Assembly (NCBI GenBank): GCA_021325145.1
Contig: JAJPHR010000037.1
Coordinates: 61,937-125,936 of the forward strand
DNA from: Verrucomicrobiota bacterium
Lineage (GTDB): Bacteria; Verrucomicrobiota; Verrucomicrobiia; Limisphaerales; Pedosphaeraceae
Direction: 5' to 3'
DNA length: 64,000 nt
This document shows, piece by piece, positions 9,088-17,889 of this stretch. The stretch's first letter is position 1, and each line of letters begins with the position of its first letter. Under the pieces are notes generated by a model. The model saw only the letters and a list, made by a program, of their open reading frames with translations. It made no database searches and had not been told where the DNA came from. A program made the position numbers and the translations under genes.

Positions 9088-9669
9088 ATGTCCCTCACCC
9101 CCTCCACCATGCTGCCGCTCGGCACGGCAGCGCCTGATTTTCGGTTGCCGGATACGAACGGCGACGGCAAGACGGTCGCGCTCGCTGACCTCAAAGGCGC
9201 GCCGGCGTTGCTCGTGGTTTTCATGTGCAATCACTGTCCGTATGTGAAGCACATCCGGCAGGGGTTGGCGCAGTTGGCGCGGGATTACCGGCCCAAGGGC
9301 GTGGCCATCGTCGGCATCAGCTCGAATGACGTGGCGAATTATCCGGCGGACAGCCCGGCGAAGATGAAGGCGGAGGCCAAATCAGCCGGTTACACGTTTC
9401 CTTATCTGTACGACGAAACCCAGGCGGTGGCCAAAGCTTATCACGCCGCTTGCACGCCGGATATTTACCTTTTCGACCGGCAGCAGAAACTGGTTTATCG
9501 CGGCCAGTTTGACGACAGCCGCCCGGGCAATAGCATTCCGGTCACCGGCAAGGATTTGCGCGCGGCGCTGGATGCCGTACTGGCGGGCAGGCCGGTTTCG
9601 CCGAATCAAAAAGCCAGCATTGGATGCAACATCAAGTGGAAGCCGGGAAGCGAGCCCGGTTATTCTTGA
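9088..9669 (+). CDS. Thioredoxin-fold redoxin / AhpC-TSA-like protein
   Basis: This 193-residue protein has the thioredoxin-like start LGTAAPDFRLPDTNGDGKTVALADLKG and a CNHC redox centre in VVFMCNHCPYVKH (about residues 47-57). The CNHCPYVKH form marks a subfamily of thioredoxin-family proteins common in Bacteroidota, Planctomycetota and Verrucomicrobiota. The conserved tail CTPDIYLFD and SIGCNIKWK is also present, with two more cysteines. No signal peptide is visible, so a cytoplasmic disulfide reductase or peroxidase-like role is inferred; the substrate is unknown. Confidence 0.85.
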   Translation: MSLTPSTMLPLGTAAPDFRLPDTNGDGKTVALADLKGAPALLVVFMCNHCPYVKHIRQGLAQLARDYRPKGVAIVGISSNDVANYPADSPAKMKAEAKSAGYTFPYLYDETQAVAKAYHAACTPDIYLFDRQQKLVYRGQFDDSRPGNSIPVTGKDLRAALDAVLAGRPVSPNQKASIGCNIKWKPGSEPGYS

Positions 9670-10122
9670 TGGCCCGGCGGCCATAAGCCGCAGGATAAGT
9701 CGTAATGCCGTGGTGGAGCGCGGAACGCAGATCTCCCGCTCCGCGCGCCGCCCCTGATTGACTGGCGTTACGATAAATCTTTATAAAACTGTTGACAAAC
9801 TTATAACTGTGGCGCAGAATCACTGGCACATGCTGAAGATTAAGCTTTAAAGCTCAAAGTGCCGCCGCCAGAGGCTTCGACCTGCGCCGAGCCCGCGCAG
9901 ACGCATGGGCCAGCCAATACTGAAATCCAGACGCCGAAGAAGAAGACAAAACATCCCCCAATGTTCAATCGCGCCAGTTTTGCTCCGAGGCATTCGCGAG
10001 CAGAACCATTGTTTTTGCCGGGGCCGGGCGAGAACCGGGCGAGGCGGAATTAAACCGCGCGGCAGGAAATTAAGGCGAATTAAAGTAAATTAAACCAAAT
10101 TAAGCCAAAAATTTTCCCAAAG
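9670..10122. other. 453-bp intergenic region with possible promoter and AATTAA-rich leader
   Basis: No gene is seen. A candidate sigma-70 promoter has ttgaca at 9792-9797, a 17-base spacer and a weak cagaat at 9815-9820. Just upstream of the ROK gene (10048-10110) the hexamer aattaa recurs several times at irregular spacing (for example ggaaattaagg, cgaattaaag, aaattaaacc). Either could serve the downstream gene. Confidence 0.35.
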
Positions 10123-11049
10123 ATGGCCGAATCCTATCTGGGCATTGAAATCGGCGGCACCAAGCTGCAAATCTCGGTTGGCGACGACCGGGCTGGCGTT
10201 GCGCAACGCCATCGGCTGACGGTTGATCCCGGTCGCGGCGCGGAGGGCATTCGCCGGCAGATCGAAGCCGCGCTGGCCCAAATTGTCCCCACGGTCAAAC
10301 CAGCGGCTGCGGGGGTTGGTTTTGGCGGCCCGGTGGATTGGCAAACGGGGAGGATCTGCCGCTCGCACCAAATTGAGGGGTGGTCTGAGTTTGATCTGGG
10401 CGATTGGCTTCAGCGGCAGATCGATGCGCCCGTGTTCGTGGATAATGACGCGAACGTCGCGGCGCTCGGCGAGGCGATCCACGGCGCAGGCCGGGGCGCG
10501 AACCCGGTTTTCTATGTTACGCTGGGCAGTGGGGTGGGCGGCGGGTTGGTGTTGGACGGGGGAATTTATCACGGCGCAAAACCCGGTGAGGCGGAGATCG
10601 GGCATGTGCGATTGGACCGTCAGGGAACGATCGTGGAAGCGCGGTGTTCCGGTTGGGCGGTGGACGCCAGAATCCGGGCGCTCAAAACCAGTCAACCCAC
10701 GAGCGCACTCGCCGGAATGCTCGGCCCGGCGCCCGGAGGAGAAGCGAGGCATCTGGCGGCAGCGTTACAGAAGGGGGATGCGGCAGCGCAGCGCATTCTG
10801 GATGAAACGGCGGAGGATTTGGCTTTCGGGCTTTCGCATGTGACCCACCTGTTTCATCCGGAAATGATTGTGCTGGGCGGCGGCCTTTCCGGAGTAGGGG
10901 AACCGCTGCGCCTTGGAGTCGAAAGAGCGCTCCGAGGATTTTTAATGGAAGTCTTTCTGCCGGGCCCGCGAATCTGCCTGGCCGCCTTGGGCGAGGACGC
11001 GGTTCCGGTGGGAGCGCTGGAATTGGCGCAGGCCCGGCTGCGTGCATGA
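10123..11049 (+). CDS. ROK-family protein (sugar kinase-like), zinc motif missing
   Basis: This 308-residue actin-fold protein has the phosphate-1 loop GIEIGGTK (residues 7-14) and the catalytic-loop motif VDNDANVAALGEA with Asp109, so sugar phosphorylation is possible. The usual ROK zinc-binding signature CxCGxxGCxE after the conserved GH is absent; only one cysteine remains in EARCSGWAVD. The first acidic residue of the DxGGT motif is Glu. No winged-helix domain is present, so it is not a ROK repressor. Two genes downstream are an oxidoreductase and a transporter, which suggests sugar use, but the 142-base gap leaves co-transcription open. Confidence 0.8.
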   Translation: MAESYLGIEIGGTKLQISVGDDRAGVAQRHRLTVDPGRGAEGIRRQIEAALAQIVPTVKPAAAGVGFGGPVDWQTGRICRSHQIEGWSEFDLGDWLQRQIDAPVFVDNDANVAALGEAIHGAGRGANPVFYVTLGSGVGGGLVLDGGIYHGAKPGEAEIGHVRLDRQGTIVEARCSGWAVDARIRALKTSQPTSALAGMLGPAPGGEARHLAAALQKGDAAAQRILDETAEDLAFGLSHVTHLFHPEMIVLGGGLSGVGEPLRLGVERALRGFLMEVFLPGPRICLAALGEDAVPVGALELAQARLRA

Positions 11050-11191
11050 CCTTGCGGCCCATATGCTTAAACGGGCGTTTTTTGAATTTTCCCGTTGACT
11101 TCCGAGCCTAAGAAGGTTGTGATTCGGCCATATCGCCGTGACCATTGTCGCTGCCGGGCGAACTGCGCCCCAAGCCGATTGCTGAACAAAG

Positions 11192-12301
11192 ATGAGCAAT
11201 AAGAAGATCAACGTAGCCATTGTGGGACTTGGCTTTGGAGCCGAATTCATCCCCATTTATCAGCGGCATCCCCACGCCAACATGTACGCCATCTGCCAGC
11301 GTACCCGCGAAAAGCTCGACCAGGTGGGTAACCAGTATGGCGTCGAAAAACGTTACACCAGTTTCGAGGATCTGTTGAAGGACCCGGAGGTCGATGTTGT
11401 CCACATCAATTCCCCCATCCACCTGCACGCGCCGCAGAGCATCGCCGCGCTCAAGGCGGGGAAGCACGTGGCTTGCACCGTCCCGGCGGCCACGACCATC
11501 GAGGAATGCAAACAGATCGTCAAAGCCGCCCAAAAAGCGAAGAAGAATTACATGATGATGGAGACGGTGGTGTATTCGCGGGAATTCCTGTTCGTTCGGG
11601 AAATGCGCGACACCGGTCGATTGGGGCGCATCCAGTTCCTGCGCGGCTCACATCTGCAAAACATGGACGGCTGGCCCGGCTATTGGGAGGGCCTGCCGCC
11701 GATGCACTACGCCACGCATTGCGTGAGTCCCTGCCTGGCCATCGTGAAAGGCGAGGCGGATTATGTGTCATGCATCGGCTCAGGCCGGATTGCCGAGCAC
11801 CTGATCGCCAAGTATGGCTCGCCGTTTTCGTTTGAGACGGCCCATTTCAAAATCCGCAACCAGGACGTCGGCTTCGAAGTTACGCGCTTTCTCTTCAACG
11901 CGGCCCGCCAGTACATCGAGAGCTTCGATGTGTACGGCGAGAACACGTCGTTTGAATGGCAGCTTGTGGAAGGGGAAGACCCGGTGCTGCACGTCGGCGG
12001 TGAAAAGATCGAGAAGATCAAAGTGCCCGATTACGCGCACCTGCTGCCCGAGCCGATCCGCCGGTTCACGACCAAAGGCGTGTATGACGATGAGCACGCG
12101 CATCTTTCGTTCATCCAGGGCGGCGGCCATGGGGGATCGCATCCGCACCTGGCGAATGAATTTGTGATGAGCATTATTGAAGGGCGTCCGTCGTTTCCGG
12201 ATGTGTATCAATCCGTGAACTGGACGTGCTCTGGAATTTGCGCGCATGAATCGGCGATGCGCGGGGGAGAGATTGTAAAATTGCCGGATTTCCGCAGTTA
12301 A
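11192..12301 (+). CDS. Gfo/Idh/MocA-family oxidoreductase lacking the EKP motif
   Basis: This 369-residue NAD(P)-binding protein has a Rossmann start, VAIVGLGFGAEF (residues 8-19), then DVVHINSPIHLHAPQSIAALKAGKHV typical of the family. Where most members have the catalytic EKP, this one has CTVP (95-98), so the lysine is missing and the activity may be atypical. The substrate-side motif MHYATHCVSP contains a conserved His. It is only 20 bases from the downstream MFS gene, so the two are very probably one operon for uptake and oxidation of a sugar, polyol or derivative. The substrate is unknown. The ATG at 11192 follows a weak purine-rich stretch. Confidence 0.85.
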   Translation: MSNKKINVAIVGLGFGAEFIPIYQRHPHANMYAICQRTREKLDQVGNQYGVEKRYTSFEDLLKDPEVDVVHINSPIHLHAPQSIAALKAGKHVACTVPAATTIEECKQIVKAAQKAKKNYMMMETVVYSREFLFVREMRDTGRLGRIQFLRGSHLQNMDGWPGYWEGLPPMHYATHCVSPCLAIVKGEADYVSCIGSGRIAEHLIAKYGSPFSFETAHFKIRNQDVGFEVTRFLFNAARQYIESFDVYGENTSFEWQLVEGEDPVLHVGGEKIEKIKVPDYAHLLPEPIRRFTTKGVYDDEHAHLSFIQGGGHGGSHPHLANEFVMSIIEGRPSFPDVYQSVNWTCSGICAHESAMRGGEIVKLPDFRS

Positions 12302-12321
12302 AACACAAACCAAAGAAAATT

Positions 12322-13953
12322 ATGGACAACGATAGTTCAGCAGGCTCGAAGAAGCTTCTCTGGGCGGGTTTTATGGCGATTCTTGCGGCCGGGGTCGGAT
12401 TTTCCATCCGTGGTGGCATTCTGGGGGACTGGGGCAAGCAGTTTGGCTTCACGCAAAGCGACCTTGGGACAATCACCGGCGGAGGGCTGACGGGCTTCGG
12501 GATTATCATTCTCCTGGGCGCGTTGATTGCGGACAAGATCGGCTATGGCCGGTTGATGATTTTTGCGTTCATCATGCATTTTTTGTCCGCCGTGGTTACG
12601 CTGGCCGCCTCCCCGATCTATAACTCCATGGTGGCAACGAATCCCGAAGGGGCCAAACACGCGGCCTTCCTTTGTCTTTTTTGGGGCATGTTCATGTTTG
12701 CAATCGGTAATGGAACCTGCGAGGCGGTGGTGAATCCGCTGGTCGCAACCCTTTTTCCAAAAAATAAAACCCACTATCTTAACATTCTTCATGCCGGCTG
12801 GCCGGCGGGTTTGGTGGGCGGCGGTTTGGCCTCCTGGTTCATGGTCGGCAAGTGGCGATGGGAAATCCAGATGGCGCTGTTCCTCATTCCCGTTGTGCTT
12901 TATGGCGTCATGTGCCTGGGGCAAAAGTTTCCCAAATCGGAAGCCAGCGTGCATGGCGTGAGTTTCGGAGACATGCTCAAGGAAGTTGGAATGGCCGGGA
13001 CATTCATTCTCTGCCTGGTGCTGTCCCTCTTTTTCAAGCAGGTGGCTCCGAGCCTGGGGCTGCCGAATTTCTCCGGTCTCATTGCGGCCGCTGTCTTGTG
13101 GCTGGGAGTCAGCGCGGCGATGGGCTTCGAGCGCGGCCCGATTTTGCTCGCGGTGCTCCTGGTGGCTCACGCCTTGCTCGGATATGTCGAATTGGGAACT
13201 GATAGTTGGATTGGCAACATTACCGGCAACATTCTTGCCAGTCGGGCGAACGGTTTGCTGCTGTTTGTTTACACCTCGACGCTGATGTTCATTCTACGGT
13301 TCTGCGCCGGGCCGATCGTGCACAAGATCTCTCCGCTGGGGTTGCTCTTCGTGGGGGCTTGTTGCAGTTGCATCGGCCTGACCTGCCTTGGTCATGCCAC
13401 CACCGGCCTCTTGCTGGTGCTGTCGGCCACCATCTACGGCGTCGGCAAGACTTTTCTCTGGCCCACGATGCTGGCCGTGGTTTCCGAGCGCTTTCCCAAA
13501 GGCGGGGCGATCACCATCGGCGCGATGGGCGGCATTGGCATGCTATCCGCCGGCCTGCTGGGAGGACCGGGCATCGGCTATAGTCAGGACTACTTTGCTT
13601 CCAAGGACCTGAAGGAAAAAGCCCCCGCCGTTTACGAGGCGTACAAATCTGATACCAAGAACAGCTTCCTCGTTTTCCCCGAAATCCAGGGATTGGACGG
13701 TTCCAAAGTGGGCGCAGTTCGAGACAAACAGATCGGGGAACGGAGCGAGGCAGAAACACAGGTCCATGACGCAGACTTGCACGGCGGACGCATGGCCCTG
13801 CAAGTTACCGCGGCACTCCCCGCGACAATGGCCACAATTTTTCTGATACTCATTTTATATTTCAAGGCCAGTGGCGGTTATAAACAGGTCCATATCGAAG
13901 GTTCGGGCCACGGCGCGGCGGAAGTGGCGGACAAGGAAGCACAGGTTGCCTAA
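12322..13953 (+). CDS. MFS transporter
   Basis: This 543-residue polytopic membrane protein has about 12 hydrophobic segments and MFS features: a first helix followed by an aromatic/glycine-rich loop (GFSIRGGILGDWGKQFGFTQSDLG), then ALIADKIGYGRLM resembling the family's loop 2-3 motif, and a large soluble insert (about 420-490) before the last helix. The start is the ATG 20 bases after the oxidoreductase stop, so translation is likely linked. The neighbour suggests a carbohydrate-type substrate; transport direction and specificity cannot be read from the sequence. Confidence 0.85.
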   Translation: MDNDSSAGSKKLLWAGFMAILAAGVGFSIRGGILGDWGKQFGFTQSDLGTITGGGLTGFGIIILLGALIADKIGYGRLMIFAFIMHFLSAVVTLAASPIYNSMVATNPEGAKHAAFLCLFWGMFMFAIGNGTCEAVVNPLVATLFPKNKTHYLNILHAGWPAGLVGGGLASWFMVGKWRWEIQMALFLIPVVLYGVMCLGQKFPKSEASVHGVSFGDMLKEVGMAGTFILCLVLSLFFKQVAPSLGLPNFSGLIAAAVLWLGVSAAMGFERGPILLAVLLVAHALLGYVELGTDSWIGNITGNILASRANGLLLFVYTSTLMFILRFCAGPIVHKISPLGLLFVGACCSCIGLTCLGHATTGLLLVLSATIYGVGKTFLWPTMLAVVSERFPKGGAITIGAMGGIGMLSAGLLGGPGIGYSQDYFASKDLKEKAPAVYEAYKSDTKNSFLVFPEIQGLDGSKVGAVRDKQIGERSEAETQVHDADLHGGRMALQVTAALPATMATIFLILILYFKASGGYKQVHIEGSGHGAAEVADKEAQVA

Positions 13954-14163
13954 CGAAAAACGTTTCGCTTTCGGGAGACGGGGAACCTGTTTGAGGATAG
14001 GGCTGTAAAAAGTTGCCGGGACGCAAGTACCCGCAACCCCGCTGGGGTTGAGGATGCTTTTGGCATTTTTCCCAGGATAGCTCGTGCCTCCCGTCTTCGC
14101 TTCGCCACGATGCGGCACGCGCAATTAGCCACACCACTCCACCGAACACAGCGAGGAATCCAC

Positions 14164-14907
14164 TCAAGGCTGCGAACCGCTCGCTTTGCTCGCGGTCGCG
14201 GAATCCGCCGCCGGCAGAGCGTAAACCTCGATTTCCTGCCACGCGTTCAATGCCCCGGAACTGCTCCCGCGGGTGTAGCCGCGCACGTAACGGGCTTTCA
14301 CACCCTTGCCGTCCACGATCTTTCCCATTTGTGTTTCGAAGTATTCGCGGTCGGTCCCGGCGCCCTGGTTCGAAGTGTTATCCATGTCGTTGTTAAACAG
14401 AGTTTGCACACCGGTCTTGAACTCGGGGTCGTTGGAAACCTGCACGATCACGTCGTGCATTACCTGGATGTAACGGTTGTCGTGCCAGACGGCGATGGCG
14501 TAGAGCGAATACGGCTCGCCCAAATCAACCTGCACCCATTGCGTGCCTTTCTTGAATTCGACGGCGTCGGAATCGATTGGTTCTTTTTTGCCGTCGGTCA
14601 CCTGGCTCAACTCGCCATTGAACGGCGGCGTGCTGCTGGTGACCGTCTTGCCGAGAGCCACGTTTTTGACGCCTTTGGGCACCAGGAAAACCGGCGGCTT
14701 GTCGGAGGGCGGCTCAATGTTCGGCCCTTTGGGAAGATCTTCCGGCGTCCCCTTCAAGGTCGGGGACGGGAGTTTAAGGACCAGGGGTTCCTTGGCGTCA
14801 TCCGCCGCGACCGCGGAGGGCAACAAAGGAACCGCGCTGAAAAAAACCGCACCGACGATGGCGGTGGCTACACAGGCGACAAGAGGCTTACGAGTGCTCA
14901 TTTTCAT
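14164..14907 (-). CDS. Secreted discoidin-like (F5/8 type C) protein
   Basis: This 247-residue protein has an N-terminal signal peptide (MKMSTRKPLVACVATAIVGAV...AVAADD). A Pro-rich stretch (about residues 45-75) leads to a discoidin-like domain beginning NVALGKTVTSSTPPFNGELSQVTDGKKEP, with the strand WVQVDLGEPYSLYAIAVWHDNR and the closing NAWQEIEVYAL, the usual carbohydrate or surface-binding beta-sandwich pattern. No catalytic domain is present. It is convergent with the MFS gene. A periplasmic or surface-binding role is inferred. Confidence 0.75.
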   Translation of the reverse strand: MKMSTRKPLVACVATAIVGAVFFSAVPLLPSAVAADDAKEPLVLKLPSPTLKGTPEDLPKGPNIEPPSDKPPVFLVPKGVKNVALGKTVTSSTPPFNGELSQVTDGKKEPIDSDAVEFKKGTQWVQVDLGEPYSLYAIAVWHDNRYIQVMHDVIVQVSNDPEFKTGVQTLFNNDMDNTSNQGAGTDREYFETQMGKIVDGKGVKARYVRGYTRGSSSGALNAWQEIEVYALPAADSATASKASGSQP

Positions 14908-15116
14908 TTATCTGATGATGAACGGTAATGGATGACCGCGTGCCAATCAAACCGAAATTGGCGGAGGCTCCAGGCACTCTAAAATCCACGCTATCGCCGC
15001 AGCCGACGCAAGCCTTAACCCGAGTGCCGCAGGGCAAGTTCGGAAAAAACGGACTTTGGCCGCCGGCCGCTACAATATCTTGAATTCACACCGGAGCGGA
15101 GCGGTTTGTACCACAC

Positions 15117-16262
15117 TCAGAAACGTGCGAGCCGGAACGGACTTAAATCATGGCGCGTGCGCCCGCTTTCCGCGAGATCGGCCAGGATTTCGCCCACAAC
15201 GCTGCAGAATTTATAACCGTGACCGGAAAATCCCGCCGCAATGCTCACCTGCGGATGCGCCGGGTGAAGGTCGATGATGAAATGTTTGTCGGGCGTATTC
15301 GTGTACATACAGGTGACGCTTCGCACGAGCCGGCCGCCCAGCGAGGGGAGCAACCGCGCGATGTGCTCCCGCATCACTTTGGCCTCTTCGTTGGTCACGG
15401 CGCGCTGGATGGCCACGGGCGAATCGGCGGTGACAGGGTTGGGAGCATGATAAAACGAAACCTTCACCCCACCCGCCGGGCCATCCACAGCCGGAATGCC
15501 ATAAGGCAGCAGACCATCTTTGTCCTCGGCAATAAAAATGGGAAAACGCCCCGGCAGAAAGGGCCCGATTCCCTCCGTAGGCTCAAACCAATAAAGAACC
15601 GCCCGTTCCACTTCCAACGGCAGGCGTAAATCGGACAGCACCTCGCCCGTCCATGCGCCCGCGGTGATCACCAGACGCTGGGCCTCATATTCTCCGCGCG
15701 CAGTCCGGACGCGCACGCCATCGCCAACCGCTTCCCAGCCCAGCACGTTCTCTTCGAATTGCAGCCGCGCGCCAAGTTGCCGGGCCCGATCAAGATGCGC
15801 CTTCACGGAAGCTTCAGGCAAAATAAAACCGGCGTTTCTCTCAAACAGGCCGACCGTTCCCGCTGGCGGATGGATGGGTGGAAATCGCCGCTGAATTTCT
15901 TTGGCGTCGAGCAGTTCGTGCGGCAGCCCATGTTGAACCGCGCTGCGCGTGCTGCCTTCCACCACCGCGCTGCCGGGTGCTCCCATCATCAACCCGCCGC
16001 ACAGATTCAGAAACTTTTGCTTCGTGGCGTGTTCCAAGTCCCGCCAAAGTTCATACGCCCGGAACAGCAACGGCACGTACGTCGGACTTTCAAAATACGC
16101 CTGCCGAATGACCCGCGTTTGGCCGTGACTCGACCCGCGATCATGAGGGGAAGTGAATTGTTCCAGTCCGAGCACCCGATGTCCGCGCGCCGCGAGCTGG
16201 CACGCCGCTGCGCTGCCCATTCCGCCCAGGCCCAACACGATGACGTCCAATTTCTCAGGCAT
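15117..16262 (-). CDS. Monomeric sarcosine oxidase / N-methyltryptophan oxidase-like flavoenzyme
   Basis: This 381-residue FAD enzyme of the DAO family has the dinucleotide fold GLGGMG at residues 11-16, the family block DRGSSHGQTRVIRQAY (41-56), and TCMYTNTPDKHFIIDLHP near the C-terminus, where Cys318 corresponds to the covalent flavin cysteine of monomeric sarcosine oxidase. GFSGHGYKF follows. Members oxidise secondary amines such as sarcosine, N-methyltryptophan or pipecolate to imines with release of hydrogen peroxide. Length is typical (about 380-390). The substrate here is unknown; no folate or glycine-cleavage genes are adjacent. Confidence 0.88.
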   Translation of the reverse strand: MPEKLDVIVLGLGGMGSAAACQLAARGHRVLGLEQFTSPHDRGSSHGQTRVIRQAYFESPTYVPLLFRAYELWRDLEHATKQKFLNLCGGLMMGAPGSAVVEGSTRSAVQHGLPHELLDAKEIQRRFPPIHPPAGTVGLFERNAGFILPEASVKAHLDRARQLGARLQFEENVLGWEAVGDGVRVRTARGEYEAQRLVITAGAWTGEVLSDLRLPLEVERAVLYWFEPTEGIGPFLPGRFPIFIAEDKDGLLPYGIPAVDGPAGGVKVSFYHAPNPVTADSPVAIQRAVTNEEAKVMREHIARLLPSLGGRLVRSVTCMYTNTPDKHFIIDLHPAHPQVSIAAGFSGHGYKFCSVVGEILADLAESGRTRHDLSPFRLARF

Positions 16263-16457
16263 AGCCTATCCATAACTGATGGGCCGGAATGCTGCCAATC
16301 TCAGAAGCTCCTCCAATCAAACCACGGGCGAACCGTTTCGGAAAAGTAGCAGCATGTTCGCGTGCTCAAAAGCGCCGCAGCCGCTTCGCTCTGCCGGCAC
16401 ACTCCAACTCCAGGATCTGGCGGATGTTCCAGACTCCGTGGCTTTACGGCATGCGGA

Positions 16458-17696
16458 TTAGCTCACGTACGGATAGAGCGCTTGCTTAATCGTCAGCCCG
16501 CGCACATCGATTTTCGTCAAATCGGCCGTGCCCAATCGGGCGGCTTCAGCGAGCAGGAGATGGTTTTCGCAATTCTCGAACGGTCCAGTGCCGCGTTGCG
16601 CCCGCGGATTCGCAAAGCCCATCACCGCCGTGCCGACCGCGTCCGTGGAAACGGGATTCAATCCCGCGATCAACACGCCCGGTTTGGTCAGTTTGAGTTG
16701 CGGGCCGCACCAGGGACCTTCGCCGCCGCCCATCGAGGTAATACCGTCAATGATCGAGAGATGAATGGGCCGCGCCGCGCAGATGTCGGTGACAATGCGC
16801 GGCACCCGGACGCCGGGTTCAGTGAACGATTCCGCTTCCTTTTGTTTCATCCCCGGCAATTCGACGCGTCCCGACTGCGATCCCGATTTGGGTCCCGGTG
16901 AGTGCAGGACGCCGCGCCCCGCCGTGCCATCTTCACTGCCGGCTTCGTCGCCATAGAGCGCATTCGGAGTGATGCCGAACAGATTCTTCATCGAAAGCGT
17001 CACACCCGCTGTGATGTGCTGCTTGAGCTTGCACAACGAAACCATCACGTCCGTTTCGTCATAGGCATGATTGAAATGGAACGAGGAGAACATCAGCCCG
17101 CTGCCCGGCACTTTCAGTTCCGCGTACGCCTTGCTGGCGCCGAGATTGCGCGTGTTCTCGAACTCGACCCGGCCCAGGGCGTGCAAGGCGTTTACGTCCC
17201 AGCCGATCAGCTTGATCGTCGATTCCAGGCTCGATTTGCTGTTTGTGGATTCCACCAACCGCACCCGCGTCGCCCCGGCGTCGAACAACAGACCCGTCAA
17301 TGCCAGGACAGTCGAGTAATGCGTCATGTAACTCTCGCCCACGGGTCGGTCGAAAACATCCGCGAAATTTGTGCCCGTCAGGTTCACCTTCACCGTCACC
17401 GTCTTGTTCTTCACCAGCGACCCAATCCCGCCGAGCAGATCGAAGGCCTCCTTCATTGCCGCATGGACCCTCGCGTCATAGTCGCGGCAGGACACGATGG
17501 CGACCTTGGCGTTGGAAAGATTAAGCGCGCCTGAACCTGGACTCACTTCCGCGCCGAGCGCATGGAGGGCGCCTGAGAACGCGAATGGCGCGGCAGCGGC
17601 GATGGTCCCGCTCCAGCGCAGGAAATCGCGCCGGTTGCAACCCGCGCGCGCCGCACGCGGACAAGTTTTCGGCGTTGGCAGATTATGAATGTTCAT
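16458..17696 (-). CDS. Tat-exported DUF362 domain protein
   Basis: This 412-residue protein has a twin-arginine signal (CNRRDFLRWSGTIAAAAPFAFS, about residues 20-45). The body matches the DUF362 pattern: KNKTVTVKVNLTG, then THYSTVLALTGLLFDAGATRVRLVES, LCKLKQHITAGVTLSMKNLFGI, and IIDGITSMGGGEGPWCG. No 4Fe-4S cysteine clusters of the kind found in some DUF362 ferredoxins are seen. These proteins are common in Verrucomicrobiota and Planctomycetota and have no established function. Tat export implies folding, and perhaps cofactor loading, in the cytoplasm before release to the periplasm. Confidence 0.8.
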   Translation of the reverse strand: MNIHNLPTPKTCPRAARAGCNRRDFLRWSGTIAAAAPFAFSGALHALGAEVSPGSGALNLSNAKVAIVSCRDYDARVHAAMKEAFDLLGGIGSLVKNKTVTVKVNLTGTNFADVFDRPVGESYMTHYSTVLALTGLLFDAGATRVRLVESTNSKSSLESTIKLIGWDVNALHALGRVEFENTRNLGASKAYAELKVPGSGLMFSSFHFNHAYDETDVMVSLCKLKQHITAGVTLSMKNLFGITPNALYGDEAGSEDGTAGRGVLHSPGPKSGSQSGRVELPGMKQKEAESFTEPGVRVPRIVTDICAARPIHLSIIDGITSMGGGEGPWCGPQLKLTKPGVLIAGLNPVSTDAVGTAVMGFANPRAQRGTGPFENCENHLLLAEAARLGTADLTKIDVRGLTIKQALYPYVS

Positions 17697-17889
17697 GATT
17701 CCTTGGTTATCTATCAGCGGCTGGCTGGGAGCGTGTTAGGTTTACAAAATCAGTGCGCTTTTTCGCAATTTCTTATTAGATTGGCTGACCCATGAGCCCA
17801 TTAATAGTAATGAATATCTATGACTTGACAAACTGAATCGGTCGTGATGAAGCTTCTCGTACCGTCCCGCATAGCCGTAGAATAATGCC

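Noticed and set aside
13862..14242. 126-codon minus-strand frame between the MFS and discoidin-like genes
   Set aside because: It overlaps both neighbours' coding ends and has no recognisable composition; a small hairpin at 14034-14050 there has no T-run.
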